A stretch of DNA of 5,262 nt from the NCBI GenBank assembly GCA_030620035.1, contig JAUXAE010000079.1, positions 1 to 5,262 on the forward strand, read 5' to 3'. Positions 4,884-5,262 of the stretch are shown one piece after another (the first letter of the stretch is position 1; each line of letters begins with the position of its first letter). The notes beneath the pieces were generated by a model. That model was not told the origin of the DNA and did not search any database. It was given only the letters and a program-made list of their open reading frames with translations. Both the position numbers and the translations under genes were made by a program. This DNA comes from Dehalococcoidales bacterium (GTDB lineage: Bacteria > Chloroflexota > Dehalococcoidia > Dehalococcoidales > JAUXAE01).

Positions 4884-5262
4884 ATGACTAAAACCAAAGA
4901 ACAGCTTTCCCAAGAGTTAGAAACCCTGCGGCAGAGTGTAGCCGAGCGCAAGGAGATGGAGGAGGAGATAAAGGCCCAAAAGAAATTTACCGACAATGTG
5001 ATAGATTCCCTACCAGACACTTTTTACATTTTCGATCCAGAGAGCGGAAAGGGTATCCGGTGGAATAAAACGCTAAATAAGATCAGCGGTTACAACTATG
5101 AAGAAATGAGTGAGTATCCTCCATTACATTTCTATCCGCCTGAGGAACACCAACTTATAGAAGAAGTAGTTAAAACTACGTTGGAAAAGGGACGTGCTAC
5201 TGTTGAACTGAACTACATTATTGCTGATGGCACGCGTATTCCATTTGAGTATTCACTTGTGC
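4884..5262 (+). CDS. PAS-domain sensor protein, probably a histidine kinase (3' end beyond the window)
   Basis: Only the first 126 residues are visible and the frame is open at the window edge. Residues about 5-34 are highly charged with a heptad-like spacing of Leu, Val, Met and Ile (a coiled coil, EQLSQELETLRQ). They lead into a PAS domain from about 35: FTDNVIDSLPDTFYIFD, then WNKTLNKISGYNYEEM and, toward the edge, ADGTRIPFEYSLV. The ISGYNYEEM and DGTRIPFE stretches are the usual PAS landmarks. No membrane segment is seen, so it looks like a cytoplasmic sensor. Such N-termini usually belong to hybrid or soluble histidine kinases, but could also head a diguanylate cyclase or a PAS-linked regulator; the output domain is not in view. 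The ATG is supported by AAAGGTG five bases upstream. A GTG at 4845 would overlap the promoter. Most of the visible part is near 40% GC, lower than the rhomboid and transporter genes. Confidence 0.8.
   Translation, partial: MTKTKEQLSQELETLRQSVAERKEMEEEIKAQKKFTDNVIDSLPDTFYIFDPESGKGIRWNKTLNKISGYNYEEMSEYPPLHFYPPEEHQLIEEVVKTTLEKGRATVELNYIIADGTRIPFEYSLV

Noticed and set aside
1..5262. CRISPR arrays, tRNA or rRNA genes, riboswitches, defence islands
   Set aside because: No regularly spaced repeats, cloverleaf-like sequences, rRNA stretches or defence-type domains were found by eye on either strand.

Overview
The window looks like a piece of a bacterial chromosome. It is gene-dense, with ordinary sigma-70-type promoters, ATG and TTG starts, and short gaps between genes. 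The core (about 591-4740) is moderately GC-rich; 2161-2220 counts 58% and 4321-4380 counts 53%. Both edges are AT-richer: 61-120 is 35%, 481-540 is 40%, and most 60-base lines after 4800 are 37-43%. Taxonomy cannot be read directly. The mix of a MacB-like ABC pair without a membrane-fusion partner, a small zinc-ribbon protein, a BEM46-type hydrolase, a small rhomboid and a PAS sensor would fit an environmental Chloroflexota (Dehalococcoidia-like) genome, but this is a low-confidence inference.

Layout. At 28-590 (+) lies an AT-rich gene for a small, unrecognised membrane-anchored protein, split by an apparent -1 frameshift at a run of seven A. At 591-733 no gene is seen. At 734-2684 (-) is a two-gene operon for a MacB/LolCDE-type ABC transporter: the ATPase (2007-2684) and then the permease (734-2005), one base apart, with a TTG start and a strong Shine-Dalgarno for the permease. 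At 2685-2915 is a divergent intergenic region. The + strand then carries a 72-residue zinc-ribbon protein (2916-3134), a membrane-anchored alpha/beta serine hydrolase (3206-4042), a rhomboid intramembrane serine protease (4125-4697), and the start of a PAS-domain sensor protein (4884 to the window edge).

How the parts relate. The ATPase and permease certainly work together. The three small + strand genes appear to be independent transcription units, since a promoter can be proposed for each. Two membrane-located serine hydrolases sit side by side, which may hint at envelope maintenance, but nothing in the sequence proves a shared pathway.

The most notable signal is regulatory. The five genes that lie directly behind a promoter show no Shine-Dalgarno. 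Their proposed -10 boxes are 6-14 bases from the start codon, which predicts leaderless or nearly leaderless mRNAs. The operon-internal permease and the PAS gene have clear Shine-Dalgarno sequences instead. No CRISPR array, tRNA, rRNA or insertion sequence was seen, and I did not find a convincing new multi-gene system.
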